This document shows positions 12,843 through 23,460 of a stretch of DNA of 64,000 bases, in pieces. Source of the stretch: Candidatus Nitrotoga sp. BS. GTDB lineage: Bacteria > Pseudomonadota > Gammaproteobacteria > Burkholderiales > Gallionellaceae. A program made the translations under genes and the position numbers. Under the pieces are notes generated by a model. The model saw only the letters and a list, made by a program, of their open reading frames with translations, was not told where the DNA came from and made no database searches. The stretch is from positions 1-64,000 of the forward strand of contig NZ_CAKMLL010000030.1 of the NCBI RefSeq assembly GCF_927797785.1. Direction: 5' to 3'. Position 1 is the stretch's first letter, and the number at the start of each line of letters is the position of its first letter.

Positions 12843-14366
12843 ATGCAGAAATTCAAAATTAAATCACTGTCCCTTGCTTTGGTAGCAACAGTAAGTTCGG
12901 TTGGTATCGCGAATACGGTCAATGCTGCTGTACACCTAAGTGGGAACGGCCTCGGTCAGGTTCTGATTTTCCCCTATTACACTACACGTGCCGGCATGGA
13001 CACCTATCTGTCTGTATTGAATACCACGGCTTCGTCTAAAGTCTTAAAAGTAAATTTTTATGAAGGCAAAAACAGCCGTGAAGTGATAACTTTTAACCTC
13101 CATCTATCTCCTTACGATATGTGGACGGCTGCAATTGTAAATACGGCAAATGGTGCGAAGCTTGTCACGGCCGATAAATCTTGCACTGCCCCTCGGATTC
13201 CTGCCGATGGTAAAGAATTCATGAACTTCACATTTTGGGGCTTTGCTCTTGAAGGTATAGGGATTATTGGCGGAGATGGCGAAACAGCCTCACTTGATCG
13301 TACCCGTGAAGGCTATTTTGAGATTATCGAAATGGGCACGGTCACAAACACCGCAATCAACACATCCATTACCCACGCTAGCGGCGTGCCTGCTAACTGC
13401 GCAGTAGTTCAGGCTGTAACCATGGATATGGGCCCAAACAGTGTATTGGAGGTGGGTGGTCAATCGGCTAAAGCAGACCCACCGACCGGTGGCCTAGCGG
13501 GTACAGCCTCCCTGATAAACGTTACAGGCGGAACCGATTATGGCTATGAACCTACCGTGCTTGAAGCGTTTGCTCCAAGTCAAGCTAAGAACATATGGTA
13601 TGTGCCGGGCCATATTTACCCAGATCTGACATCCTCAGATCGCACCAGCATAGTAATTAGCGGTGGTTCCATTGTAACCAGCAATTGGAATAATGGTGAA
13701 GATGCTGTGAGTGCGTTGTTGATGCACGACAGTATCATAAACGAGTCAATTTTTGATCAGACTACCCTGTCTGGTACAGACTGGGTGATAACAATGCCGA
13801 CAAAACGATACAAAGTTCCTGTCCATAACCCGGCATTGGCGGCGGATACCACTCAACTGTATAGTCCATTTACCCATAAATTTTGGACTGGTGGTGCGTG
13901 TGAACCTATTAATGATAATTACGCTTTCTTATTTCAATCCTTTTGGAACCGTGAAGGACAAGAGGTACATTATTTGTACGGTGTACCACCACCAGGACTC
14001 GCAACATTCCTATGCTGGGGGGCTAATGTTGTAACGTTCAACAGCAGCCACGTGCTCGGATCATTCAACGAAAGCAATATTTCAATTCCTTTTGAGAATG
14101 GCTGGTTGAAGATGACCTTTAAAACTTATGATGAATGTTGTAATAACTACCAGCCTTTAGGTCAAATGAATGGAAATGGTGTAGCTAGTCAATATATTTC
14201 CCAGTCTATAACAAGTGTTAATGGCGATACTTACATCGGCTTACCTACCATAGGCTTCATGGTGCAGAATTTTATCAATCAGAATGCAGCTCCTGGCGTT
14301 ATGGCAACCTATGGCGGAAACTTTAATCACAAATATACGACTTCTATAACGCATGCACCATTCTGA
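12843..14366 (+). CDS. Secreted protein of unknown function
   Basis: A 507-residue exported protein that I cannot assign to a characterised family. Residues 1-29 form a clear Sec signal peptide (KIKSLSLALVATVSSVGIA, cleavage near VNAA-VHL). The mature part is beta-rich, full of Asn, Thr and Gly, with six cysteines, two of them adjacent (DECCNN). It opens with GLGQVLIFPYYTTRAGMDTY, a stretch that looks like a conserved family start. No membrane anchor, lipobox or PEP-CTERM tail is present, so it is likely periplasmic, outer-surface or released. AGGAGCC precedes the ATG. It appears to be a single-gene unit. Confidence 0.8.
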   Translation: MQKFKIKSLSLALVATVSSVGIANTVNAAVHLSGNGLGQVLIFPYYTTRAGMDTYLSVLNTTASSKVLKVNFYEGKNSREVITFNLHLSPYDMWTAAIVNTANGAKLVTADKSCTAPRIPADGKEFMNFTFWGFALEGIGIIGGDGETASLDRTREGYFEIIEMGTVTNTAINTSITHASGVPANCAVVQAVTMDMGPNSVLEVGGQSAKADPPTGGLAGTASLINVTGGTDYGYEPTVLEAFAPSQAKNIWYVPGHIYPDLTSSDRTSIVISGGSIVTSNWNNGEDAVSALLMHDSIINESIFDQTTLSGTDWVITMPTKRYKVPVHNPALAADTTQLYSPFTHKFWTGGACEPINDNYAFLFQSFWNREGQEVHYLYGVPPPGLATFLCWGANVVTFNSSHVLGSFNESNISIPFENGWLKMTFKTYDECCNNYQPLGQMNGNGVASQYISQSITSVNGDTYIGLPTIGFMVQNFINQNAAPGVMATYGGNFNHKYTTSITHAPF

Positions 14367-14642
14367 ACCACTACCTGCATCGAGCAGATGTTCATGCCAT
14401 CAGCTATACCGCACTTCCGTCTGGTAATTTTTGTTTGATGGTTGAATTATTAACGCTGTTGGAGGCTCTATTTTCGCAGGATGTCACTTAATTTTCGAGC
14501 TGCTAGGTTGACAGGACGTGCTTGGAATAAATGATTGAAGTAGATTGGTGAGATTCTAAAAAAGGTAGGGCTGCAGACGATTGAGGTCAGGATTCGTGAC
14601 TTTTGCTTCAGTTGAACAAGTACGATCATAAAGGCGTAATGA

Positions 14643-15527
14643 GTGGCATCAAAACAAAAAATTTTGTCGGTGATATGCCTTTTGAGTGGGGCAATGGTGT
14701 GGGGACTGATTTGGTACCCCTATCGCGCACTAAACAATATGGGGGTAGGCGGCGAATTATCTACGCTGCTCAGCTATGTTACGGCAATGGTATTAGGTCT
14801 GCTGTTTTTGGGGCCGATATGGCGCGAATTGCGAGTTGCCGGGTGGCTGAGTCTTGCATTGATGGCGAGTGCGGGCTGGACTAATGTAGGTTATGTGCTG
14901 GCGATGTTGGACGGCGAAGTCATGCGCGTTCTGCTGCTGTTTTATCTCGCGCCATTGTGGACGGTATTCTTTTCATACTGGCTACTCGGTGAAAAATTAA
15001 ATTATTACGGCTACGCCATTATCGCGCTGTCATTGGGTGGTGCCTTCGTTATGCTGTGGGATACACAGCATGGTTTGCCGCTGCCGCAAAGCCAGGCGGA
15101 ATGGATAGGTCTTTCAGCGGGGGTTAGTTTTGCTTTGATGAATGTAATAGTGCGTCGCGCGCAGCACTTGAGCGTGAATTTCAAAGCAGCCAGCATATGG
15201 TTAGGCACAATATTGTTTACCACCGTGTTGCTGTTGTACCAAGGCAATTTCATAGCGCAATTGCATAGCATCCCCCTCGATGCGTGGTGGCTGCTATTGC
15301 TGATTGGATTGGTGTTGTGTGCCATTAGTTTTGTTTTGCAATATGGACTGACTTATATGCCCGCCAATCAGGCTATTGTTCTGTTTCTATCCGAGCTGGT
15401 ATTTGCTGCCGTATCCGCGTATTTCTTGGCTGAGGAGGAAATGGGACTGCGGGAAGTGATCGGTGCAGTGTTGATTGTTTCGGCCAGTTTGCTGTCTGGA
15501 AAATGCACACCACTTCATGAAAAATAA
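14643..15527 (+). CDS. EamA/DMT-superfamily transporter
   Basis: Inner-membrane permease of about 294 residues with ten predicted hydrophobic helices arranged as two EamA repeats; the first begins LLSGAMVWGLIWYPYRAL, the second IGLSAGVSFALMNVIVRR. Members of the family export amino acids or other metabolites; the substrate cannot be told from sequence. The start is a GTG at 14643, directly after an in-frame TGA, with AAGG upstream, so no longer start is possible. A shorter overlapping frame at 14603-14884 is a shadow. tmk follows after 18 bases and may be co-transcribed. Confidence 0.88.
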   Translation: MASKQKILSVICLLSGAMVWGLIWYPYRALNNMGVGGELSTLLSYVTAMVLGLLFLGPIWRELRVAGWLSLALMASAGWTNVGYVLAMLDGEVMRVLLLFYLAPLWTVFFSYWLLGEKLNYYGYAIIALSLGGAFVMLWDTQHGLPLPQSQAEWIGLSAGVSFALMNVIVRRAQHLSVNFKAASIWLGTILFTTVLLLYQGNFIAQLHSIPLDAWWLLLLIGLVLCAISFVLQYGLTYMPANQAIVLFLSELVFAAVSAYFLAEEEMGLREVIGAVLIVSASLLSGKCTPLHEK

Positions 15528-15545
15528 TTTTTTTGGGAAATTTTA

Positions 15546-16154
15546 ATGAATAAGGCGAAATTTATTACCTTTGAAGGGGTAGACGGAGCAGGTAAAAGCA
15601 CCCATCTGGCATGGTTTGCCGATGCATTGCGCAAACGCGGCAAGGAAGTGCTGGTAACGCGTGAACCGGGTGGCACTCCCTTGGGAGAATGTCTGCGTGA
15701 CATTCTTCTAAATCAACCCATGCATGCAGAAACGGAGGCTCTTTTAATGTTCGCCGCTCGCTTGGAACATATCGAGCAGGTTATCAAGCCAGCTTTGCAA
15801 CGGGGAGTCTGGGTGGTGTCCGACCGTTTCAGCGATGCCAGTTTTGCCTATCAGGGTGGGGGCAGGGGGGTGAAGGTGGAAAAGTTGGAACAATTGGAAT
15901 GCTGGGTACATGAAAATTTTCAGCCGGATTTGACATTATTGTTTGACGTACCGGTTGAGGTGGCACGCCAACGACTGTCGAAGAATACAACGCTGGATCG
16001 CTTCGAGCAGGAAAAAGATAGTTTTTTCGAGAAGGTGAGGCAAGCTTATCTGGATCGCTGCAAGAAGAATCCAGATCGCTTCGCTTTGATTAATGCTGCA
16101 AAAACACCAGAGGAAGTTAAAGAAGATTTAGAGAAAGAAATCCTATCGCTTTGA
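15546..16154 (+). CDS. tmk: Thymidylate kinase Tmk
   Basis: Phosphorylates dTMP to dTDP in the cytoplasm. The 202-residue protein has the P-loop [11 protein letters not shown] at 9-19, the [12 protein letters not shown] dTMP-binding motif near 93 and the [10 protein letters not shown] motif. The holB and pilZ genes that often follow tmk are not present; instead an intergenic region with two small hairpins follows. Confidence 0.97.
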   Translation: MNKAKFITFEGVDGAGKSTHLAWFADALRKRGKEVLVTREPGGTPLGECLRDILLNQPMHAETEALLMFAARLEHIEQVIKPALQRGVWVVSDRFSDASFAYQGGGRGVKVEKLEQLECWVHENFQPDLTLLFDVPVEVARQRLSKNTTLDRFEQEKDSFFEKVRQAYLDRCKKNPDRFALINAAKTPEEVKEDLEKEILSL

Positions 16155-16203
16155 TAAAAATGTATATTTATAATTTTTTTTATCTGGTTGTGTATGTACT
16201 TCA

Positions 16204-16242
16204 GGAGCCATCAATTGCTCCCCCATGCTTGATTCCAAGCAT
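16204..16242 (+). other. Paired small hairpins after tmk
   Basis: Two adjacent inverted repeats: GGAGC/GCTCC (16204-16208 and 16217-16221) and ATGCTTG/CAAGCAT (16225-16231 and 16236-16242). There is no T-run, so they are not a clear intrinsic terminator, but they may mark the tmk transcript end. Confidence 0.35.
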
Positions 16243-16337
16243 TGAGTACTATGGAGGCCAAATCACCTGGGTATGCTTGCCTATTTCCGCGTAGTTCATG
16301 TATCTTACTGCAGATACTTTAAATTAAGGAGACTCAA

Positions 16338-16775
16338 ATGCGTTATGTGATTGCAATCATCATGCTGTTTTGTGCGGCACAAGCATGGGCAGGAAATGTG
16401 GTCGTAAGCAATGCCTCGGCACGCGCCACGGCACCAGGACAAGAAAGTGCCGCAATACAGTTCACCATCACCAGTAAGACAGAAGCACGGTTGGTGACGA
16501 TTGTCAGTCCGGTTGCTGGCTCAGTCGAGATTCACAGCATGACACATGATGACGGCATGATGAAAATGCATGCCCTTGAATTCCTGCCACTACCGGCAGG
16601 CAAGAAGGTCAGTCTGGGCTCGAGCGGTATGCATGTGATGTTGCTTGACCTCAAGAAACCGCTTAAAGCCGGTGAGAATGTGCCACTCACCATCACTGTG
16701 GAGTTCGCCGATAAGCACGAGGAGAAAATTAGTGTGAATGCCGAAGTTAAGTCACTCACTAGAAGCCGACATTAG
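16338..16775 (+). CDS. Periplasmic copper chaperone, PCu(A)C family
   Basis: A 145-residue exported protein with signal peptide MRYVIAIIMLFCAAQAWAG. The copper-binding signature H-x-M ... M ... H-x-M is visible as EIHSMTHDDGMMKMH and, about 20 residues on, SGMHVMLLDLK. PCu(A)C proteins carry Cu(I) in the periplasm and help metallate cytochrome oxidase CuA. AAGGAGA precedes the ATG. It stands alone and is followed by a strong intrinsic terminator. The SCO1-like partner often found beside it is absent. Confidence 0.93.
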   Translation: MRYVIAIIMLFCAAQAWAGNVVVSNASARATAPGQESAAIQFTITSKTEARLVTIVSPVAGSVEIHSMTHDDGMMKMHALEFLPLPAGKKVSLGSSGMHVMLLDLKKPLKAGENVPLTITVEFADKHEEKISVNAEVKSLTRSRH

Positions 16776-16840
16776 TCATGAGCATCATATTTATAGACTT
16801 ACAATGATACGTCATTGAATCAGTGCAAACTGTGCGTGTA

Positions 16841-16863
16841 ATGGGCGGCTAAGTGCCGCCCAT
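16841..16863 (+). terminator. Intrinsic terminator after the copper chaperone
   Basis: Perfect 9-bp GC-rich stem ATGGGCGGC / GCCGCCCAT with a 5-base loop, followed by TTGTTTG. It lies 66 bases after the PCu(A)C stop and 69 bases before argB. Confidence 0.8.
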
Positions 16864-16895
16864 TTGTTTGTGCTGCAATGATGGCGGACTTCTGA

Positions 16896-18454
<1,559 letters not shown>

Positions 18455-18652
18455 AGAAGAATGACATGGACACCATGCCGATCAGATGTGAATTGCAGAT
18501 AATTCAAATTGCCGCAGAAATGTTGGAGCAGCCTGAGCAAATCGCAGTAGTATAGGCAAGAGTCACTTTACGCGAGATCCGATGGATAGTGATTGCAGCA
18601 ATGAACCATCCTGCTCGCAAATGATTGCTTTCTAAATTACAGGAGTTTCATC

Positions 18653-19768
18653 ATGATATTGATTCTTTCGTCCAATACCAACCAGAAAAGCGCAGAATAT
18701 CAACAGCTAATCGAGTATCTCACCGGTTTGGTTGGTGTCCAGATGCGCGTTCATGTTGAGCGCGGTACAGAACAGATATTAACTGAAATTTACCTCATCG
18801 GTAACACCAAGCCACTAGACATTAAGGAGATGCAAAACTTGCCCTGTGTCGAACGTGTGGTGCGCGTGTCGGAGGAATTTCGTATCCTTGGGCAGCATAA
18901 AGACGACTCAAGACCAACGTATTTCGATTATAAAGGCGTCCGCTTTGGCCAGGACACGCTTAATGTGTTTGCCGGACTTTGTGCAGTGGATAACGCCGAA
19001 CATGTCGAAATTATGTTAAAGGCATTACGCGATAATGGACAGGTTTGTACACGCATGGGTGCCTACAAACCGCGCACCAGTCCCTATGCTTTCCAAGGGC
19101 ATGGCAAGAATTGTTTACCTTTCGTGTTTGATCTGGCGGGCAAATACGGCATAAAAGTGATTGCAATGGAAATTACGCATGAGTCGCACCTCAACGAAAT
19201 CCGTGCCGCATTGCAGCAGACCGGCAATCCCACCGGTGTGATGTTACAAATTGGCACGCGCAATACTCAGAATTTCGAACTGCTGAAAATCGTTGGACGT
19301 CAACAGGAATTCCCGGTGCTGCTTAAACGTGGTTTTGGCATCACGCTGGACGAATCACTCAACGCTGCCGAATATCTGGCGTCTGAAGGTAATCGCAATG
19401 TAGTGTTCGGCTTGCGTGGTATGAAGACCAATATGGGCGATCCTCACCGCAATCTTGTGGACTTTGCGCATGTGCCGGTGGTAAAGCGTCTGACCCGGAT
19501 GCCTGTATGCATTGACCCATCTCATTCAGTCGGCACGCGCAGTGCCGCGCCCGATGGCATTCTCGATTTGATGCACATCACCGCGCAGGGGGTGATGGCT
19601 GGTGCCAATATGGTGCTGGTGGATTTCCATCCCGTTCCCTTAAAAGCACTGGTGGATGGGCCACAGGCATTATTGCTGAAAGAATTGCCACACTTTCTTG
19701 AGGATGTTCAAATTGCGCGCGACGCGTATCTGAAGCGTGTGGCATTGGCGCAACGTTTTGCGCAGTAA
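18653..19768 (+). CDS. 3-deoxy-7-phosphoheptulonate synthase, type I-beta
   Basis: Condenses phosphoenolpyruvate and erythrose-4-phosphate at the head of the shikimate pathway. It is 371 residues. The N-terminal about 85 residues form a ferredoxin-like regulatory domain ending PCVERVVRV. The catalytic barrel shows GAYKPRTSPYAFQG, LQIGTRNTQNFELL, LLKRGF and the metal site in CIDPSHSVG. This is the short AroA(I-beta)/KDO8P-like class, not the E. coli AroFGH class, so feedback control is likely through the N-terminal domain. AGGAG precedes the ATG. Confidence 0.92.
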   Translation: MILILSSNTNQKSAEYQQLIEYLTGLVGVQMRVHVERGTEQILTEIYLIGNTKPLDIKEMQNLPCVERVVRVSEEFRILGQHKDDSRPTYFDYKGVRFGQDTLNVFAGLCAVDNAEHVEIMLKALRDNGQVCTRMGAYKPRTSPYAFQGHGKNCLPFVFDLAGKYGIKVIAMEITHESHLNEIRAALQQTGNPTGVMLQIGTRNTQNFELLKIVGRQQEFPVLLKRGFGITLDESLNAAEYLASEGNRNVVFGLRGMKTNMGDPHRNLVDFAHVPVVKRLTRMPVCIDPSHSVGTRSAAPDGILDLMHITAQGVMAGANMVLVDFHPVPLKALVDGPQALLLKELPHFLEDVQIARDAYLKRVALAQRFAQ

Positions 19769-19831
19769 ACGGAGGCCATCTATTTCAGCTAGGTTTGCTC
19801 CCTTCGCTTCATTACTTATCGCTTGCTGGAG

Positions 19832-20743
19832 ATGAGTGCAAGAAGCGAGGCTGGAAGTAATTTTGTCACTGTAAAGTATGCTATTTTTTTCTGCCTGCTG
19901 CTCTTCTGTGCAATTTCGCAGGCTACCACGCCATTTTCGGTCACCGATGCCAGTGGTGCGCAAGTAGTATTTGCCACATCACCACAGCGCATCATATCTT
20001 TAGCGCCTAATCTTACCGAACTGGCTTATGCCGCAGGTATGGGCCGTCAAATGGTGGCGGTTACGGCATACAGCAACTATCCACAGCAAGCCAAACAACT
20101 GCCGCAAGTTGGCGATGCATTTCGCCTCGACTGGGAGCGTTTGGTCGCGTTAAAACCTGATCTGGTGCTTGCATGGGGTAGCGGCCTGTCATCGCGCGAC
20201 CGCGCCACATTTGAAAAGCTGAAGTTGAGAGTGCTGGTGCTGGAACCGCGTCGTCTTGATGACATTCCCAGGGTATTGCGTTTGCTGGGACGTATCGCCG
20301 GTATGGAGGCAGTAGCTGAAGCTGCTGCGTACGACTTCGTGCAGCAGCTTGATACCTTGCGTCGGCAATATGCCGGACGCACTAAGGTGCGCGCCTATTT
20401 TCAAATTACCGTAACGCCGATGCTTACGGTGAACGATGCGCATATCATCAGTGACGTTCTGAATTTGTGTGGTGCACAGAACGTATTTGCCGCTGTGCCC
20501 TTGTTGACGCCTGCCATTTCGGACGAGGCACTGGTAAAAGAAAATCCACAGGTGATGCTGGCTGTCGCTGCCACGCGTGAACAGGAAGAAGAGACAAAAA
20601 AAATATGGCGCGGGTTGCCGTTGATTGCTGCCCGACAAGGTCAAATGGCTTTCATTCACCCCGACCTGATCAGCCGCTCCACGCCACGCATTCTGCTTGG
20701 TGCAAAGCGGATATGTGAACAGATAGAGTCAGCTCGGCACTAG
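19832..20743 (+). CDS. BtuF-like cobalamin-binding periplasmic protein
   Basis: Class III substrate-binding protein of about 303 residues with the helical-backbone fold of vitamin B12 and siderophore receptors. A signal sequence VKYAIFFCLLLFCAISQA follows a short N-terminal extension. Typical BtuF features are RIISLAPNLTELAYAAG, the VTAYSNYP loop, LKPDLVLAWGSG and NDAHIISDVLNLCGAQNVF. I use the ATG at 19832; a TTG at 19823 is also possible. No BtuCD transporter or cobalamin riboswitch is nearby. A corrinoid adenosyltransferase lies 32 kb away, consistent with B12 salvage. Confidence 0.88.
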   Translation: MSARSEAGSNFVTVKYAIFFCLLLFCAISQATTPFSVTDASGAQVVFATSPQRIISLAPNLTELAYAAGMGRQMVAVTAYSNYPQQAKQLPQVGDAFRLDWERLVALKPDLVLAWGSGLSSRDRATFEKLKLRVLVLEPRRLDDIPRVLRLLGRIAGMEAVAEAAAYDFVQQLDTLRRQYAGRTKVRAYFQITVTPMLTVNDAHIISDVLNLCGAQNVFAAVPLLTPAISDEALVKENPQVMLAVAATREQEEETKKIWRGLPLIAARQGQMAFIHPDLISRSTPRILLGAKRICEQIESARH

Positions 20744-20855
20744 TAGGTTTGAGCGTATTCGCTATGCAATGTGCCGCATGCTTTCAATTATTATTGGGCG
20801 AATTAAACTGAGTACCATTTTCGTCACGGCAATCACGATAGCTTTCGTTGGGTAG

Positions 20856-22211
20856 TCATGACTGTCGGGGGCTGACAGCTTCCTTGAATAGCACCATTAC
20901 ATAAAATAAAAGCATGGGCACTATATGCAATAAAGCGCGATTGATTGTAGTGTAGTCTTCCGCCCATGCTTGAACATGAGTAAAAAAGAAAACAACCGCG
21001 AGAAATGAAACAGCGGTGAGCAGTAGAACTGTCATGCTTCGAAAAGAGGGGGCAAGAAGCCGCGAAAAAGACAAAATAAGCGCCGTCGCTACCAGATACC
21101 AGAGCAGATGCCAGTTGTCCATCATTATCATATTTTGCCAAAACGGCTGCCAATCGGCCGCAAAGCGCAGATGCACGTGATAGCCAAACAAGTAAAAATC
21201 TTTTTCTCCAAGAGCAAACAAAGTTGCCGTGCCCGCAGCTGCAAGCACGGACATCCCCACTAACCCAGCGCGCGGCATGAACACAATCAATAACGCGGGA
21301 AGGAAAGTTAACGTCCATGCAATACCAGGTTGCTTTATTAAGATGCACCCTAAGCCAAACAGCAATGCCATGACCCCCTGCCAGAAATCGCGCTTCCTGG
21401 TCCAGTGGAAAAAAGCCATTGCTGCCAAGCCATAGAATGCTCCCATAAATAAATCCGCATAGCCTGCCAAAGCCACATGAACATCCAAAATGGGAAGTGA
21501 AAGCAGGAAATAGGTAAACATTAGAGCAAATAATGGTGATATCTGCCATTGCCTGGCCTGACCATAAAATGCCAAGCCTAAGGCGACCGCGCATAGTAGC
21601 CAGGGCAAGTTCATAAGAGCATCGTCCCATCTGCCCAAGCTGTAGCTCATCCATACTTGTATTAGCGGTATGGCTGGAGGGTAATGGGGAGCGGCATCAG
21701 TGTAAGCGCCTGCCAATTCGCCGCTCAGCCAAACGTCAGCGGGAACGAATGTCGCCAAGTGTCCAAGTTCATACCAAACGCGAGCCTTGGTTGCCCATTG
21801 CGACCAGGCATCCCAAGGAAACAGCGGACGCCATACAATCTCCAGCCCCAGCCCAGCCAGTCGCACCACAATTGCGGCCAGCACAACGGCATAGACGATT
21901 TTCCGCCACCCGGCCAAGCTGTGCCAATCTGCTCCGAATCGCCTGATTCGCCAAGGTTCTCTACGGCCAAGCCAAGCACCGGCAACTGTCAAAAATAATA
22001 GTGCCAGCCCAATACTGAAGAAGCCAAGGCGGATTGCCAGCGCATCCAGCAAACGCATCACAAGCGTGGTTAATAATAGTCCGCCCAGATAGCCATACCC
22101 TAGGAGCGTCGGCCATGTGATACCGTTGGCCTTGAACCAAGATGCACGCAACCACACTACCCCCAATAGCCAAGGCAAACACAAGCCAGCCACTAACGTA
22201 AGTAATTCCAT
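20856..22211 (-). CDS. Polytopic membrane protein, probable GT-C glycosyltransferase
   Basis: A 451-residue membrane protein with about eleven hydrophobic helices. Between the early helices it has a large periplasmic loop with WRPLFPWDAWSQWATKARV, an aromatic and acidic stretch like the Asp-bearing first loop of GT-C glycosyltransferases, which use polyprenyl-phosphate sugars. I infer but cannot prove transferase activity. Its ATG directly abuts the stop of the gene at 22212, so the two are one unit. It is the last gene of the left arm of the polysaccharide locus. A frame at 20833-21654 is its shadow. Confidence 0.75.
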   Translation of the reverse strand: MELLTLVAGLCLPWLLGVVWLRASWFKANGITWPTLLGYGYLGGLLLTTLVMRLLDALAIRLGFFSIGLALLFLTVAGAWLGRREPWRIRRFGADWHSLAGWRKIVYAVVLAAIVVRLAGLGLEIVWRPLFPWDAWSQWATKARVWYELGHLATFVPADVWLSGELAGAYTDAAPHYPPAIPLIQVWMSYSLGRWDDALMNLPWLLCAVALGLAFYGQARQWQISPLFALMFTYFLLSLPILDVHVALAGYADLFMGAFYGLAAMAFFHWTRKRDFWQGVMALLFGLGCILIKQPGIAWTLTFLPALLIVFMPRAGLVGMSVLAAAGTATLFALGEKDFYLFGYHVHLRFAADWQPFWQNMIMMDNWHLLWYLVATALILSFSRLLAPSFRSMTVLLLTAVSFLAVVFFFTHVQAWAEDYTTINRALLHIVPMLLFYVMVLFKEAVSPRQS

Positions 22212-23399
22212 TTAATACACCTTGAACAAAGCATTGCCTTCAGCCCAAAACAGCAAGTCGACTTTTAGAGATTGGTTATCACCCCACATTAATAATTGAT
22301 GCGGACGATCATATTTCACGCCCTTTTTTGCGAACAGGGCAATATAGTCTCCAGTTTTGATCTGCGATGCCGGGGGTAGATCATTGCGGGCTAGAACGTT
22401 TTGAGGATAAAAATGGTAAGCCCCTTTTCTTCGCGAGTAGACGTCATCGGAAAAATACAGGATACGGCCAGTAGCAGTAGGCAGTTTTGCTTTCACACTT
22501 CTTGTGAAGTCAAACAAGGCGTTGTCTGCGACAGCAAGATGTTTGTCCTCCCAGGTTTTACCGGCAAATAGCTGGTGCGTCAGCTTTAGTTGCTGAAATA
22601 AATTCGCCTGCCAACGTGCATCCAGTATGAACCAGCCGAGCAAAACCATGCCCCATACCATGGCAATATTTAGGGGAACGACTTTTGCTAAGGCCAAGAT
22701 TAAGCTCAAGATCAGTGCCAGCAATATAATCGCGGCGATGGCTAAAACAGAAGGGACATTTTTGTGGATGGCATCTCCGTCGACAAAGTTAATCGAAGTT
22801 GCCTGCCATTGGTCAAGCGCAAACCATTGCTTCACTATATTTGGTAGCGCTCCTGGCAAAGATGAAGACTCAAGTGAAACATCATTAACTAAAATCGGTG
22901 TAGCCAGTGTTCCCTTTACAATAATTGCCAAGTCTAAAATTTGGCCGCGCCAATTTTCATCTGTAGCCATCTCCAATGGCTCCAAGGTATTAGCCGCCCA
23001 AACAAGTGGACGCACATAAACTCGATTCTCTGCCGTGCGCCACAAAAACTCCATTTCAACGGCAGGTGTGACGCCTGAGACAGACCATCTAATGGCAGCA
23101 TAATCCTTTGCCTGAAAAGCGGGTGGGGAAAGTGCAGCAACAGCAATACCCTGATTTGTTAGCTCTTTGATTACCAGCTTGTCCTGGTCGCTATAACCTT
23201 GGCCCTTACTCATGGTTAGCGCCGCGCCGTTCCAGCTTAATGGCTTGGTGCTACTCATCCATTTTCCTGGCCAATTGTAGTGAAGATAGACTAGTGACAA
23301 AATCAAAGCGCTTGCAAAAAATAGCAGAGGTGCAGCTAGCCAATCCTGGCGCAGGATTTTTTTATAGGGTGCGGAATGGGGTTCAAGTTGAATGGACAT
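22212..23399 (-). CDS. Membrane protein of unknown function, glycan locus
   Basis: A 395-residue protein I do not recognise. It has a TM helix at about 22-42 (LAAPLLFFASALILSLVYL), a periplasmic domain of about 170 residues, two closely spaced TM helices near 215-260 and a soluble C-terminal domain of about 130 residues. The C-terminal part (RILYFSDDVYSRRKGAYHFYP) resembles the tails of membrane proteins paired with GT-C enzymes. It sits immediately upstream of the GT-C-like gene with no spacer, so it may be its partner. It is 61 bases downstream of the initiating transferase. Confidence 0.7.
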   Translation of the reverse strand: MSIQLEPHSAPYKKILRQDWLAAPLLFFASALILSLVYLHYNWPGKWMSSTKPLSWNGAALTMSKGQGYSDQDKLVIKELTNQGIAVAALSPPAFQAKDYAAIRWSVSGVTPAVEMEFLWRTAENRVYVRPLVWAANTLEPLEMATDENWRGQILDLAIIVKGTLATPILVNDVSLESSSLPGALPNIVKQWFALDQWQATSINFVDGDAIHKNVPSVLAIAAIILLALILSLILALAKVVPLNIAMVWGMVLLGWFILDARWQANLFQQLKLTHQLFAGKTWEDKHLAVADNALFDFTRSVKAKLPTATGRILYFSDDVYSRRKGAYHFYPQNVLARNDLPPASQIKTGDYIALFAKKGVKYDRPHQLLMWGDNQSLKVDLLFWAEGNALFKVY

Positions 23400-23460
23400 A
23401 CCGTAATTTCTTTAATGAAAACACGACAAAGGTATTCTGTGTATATACAAAACTTAATAC

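Noticed and set aside
14603..14884. Overlapping frame before the EamA transporter
   Set aside because: Out of frame with the transporter, whose hydrophobic repeats and GTG start are convincing.
20833..21654. Minus-strand frame of 273 codons
   Set aside because: It overlaps the GT-C-like gene in another frame, is rich in Cys and Ser, and has no family resemblance.
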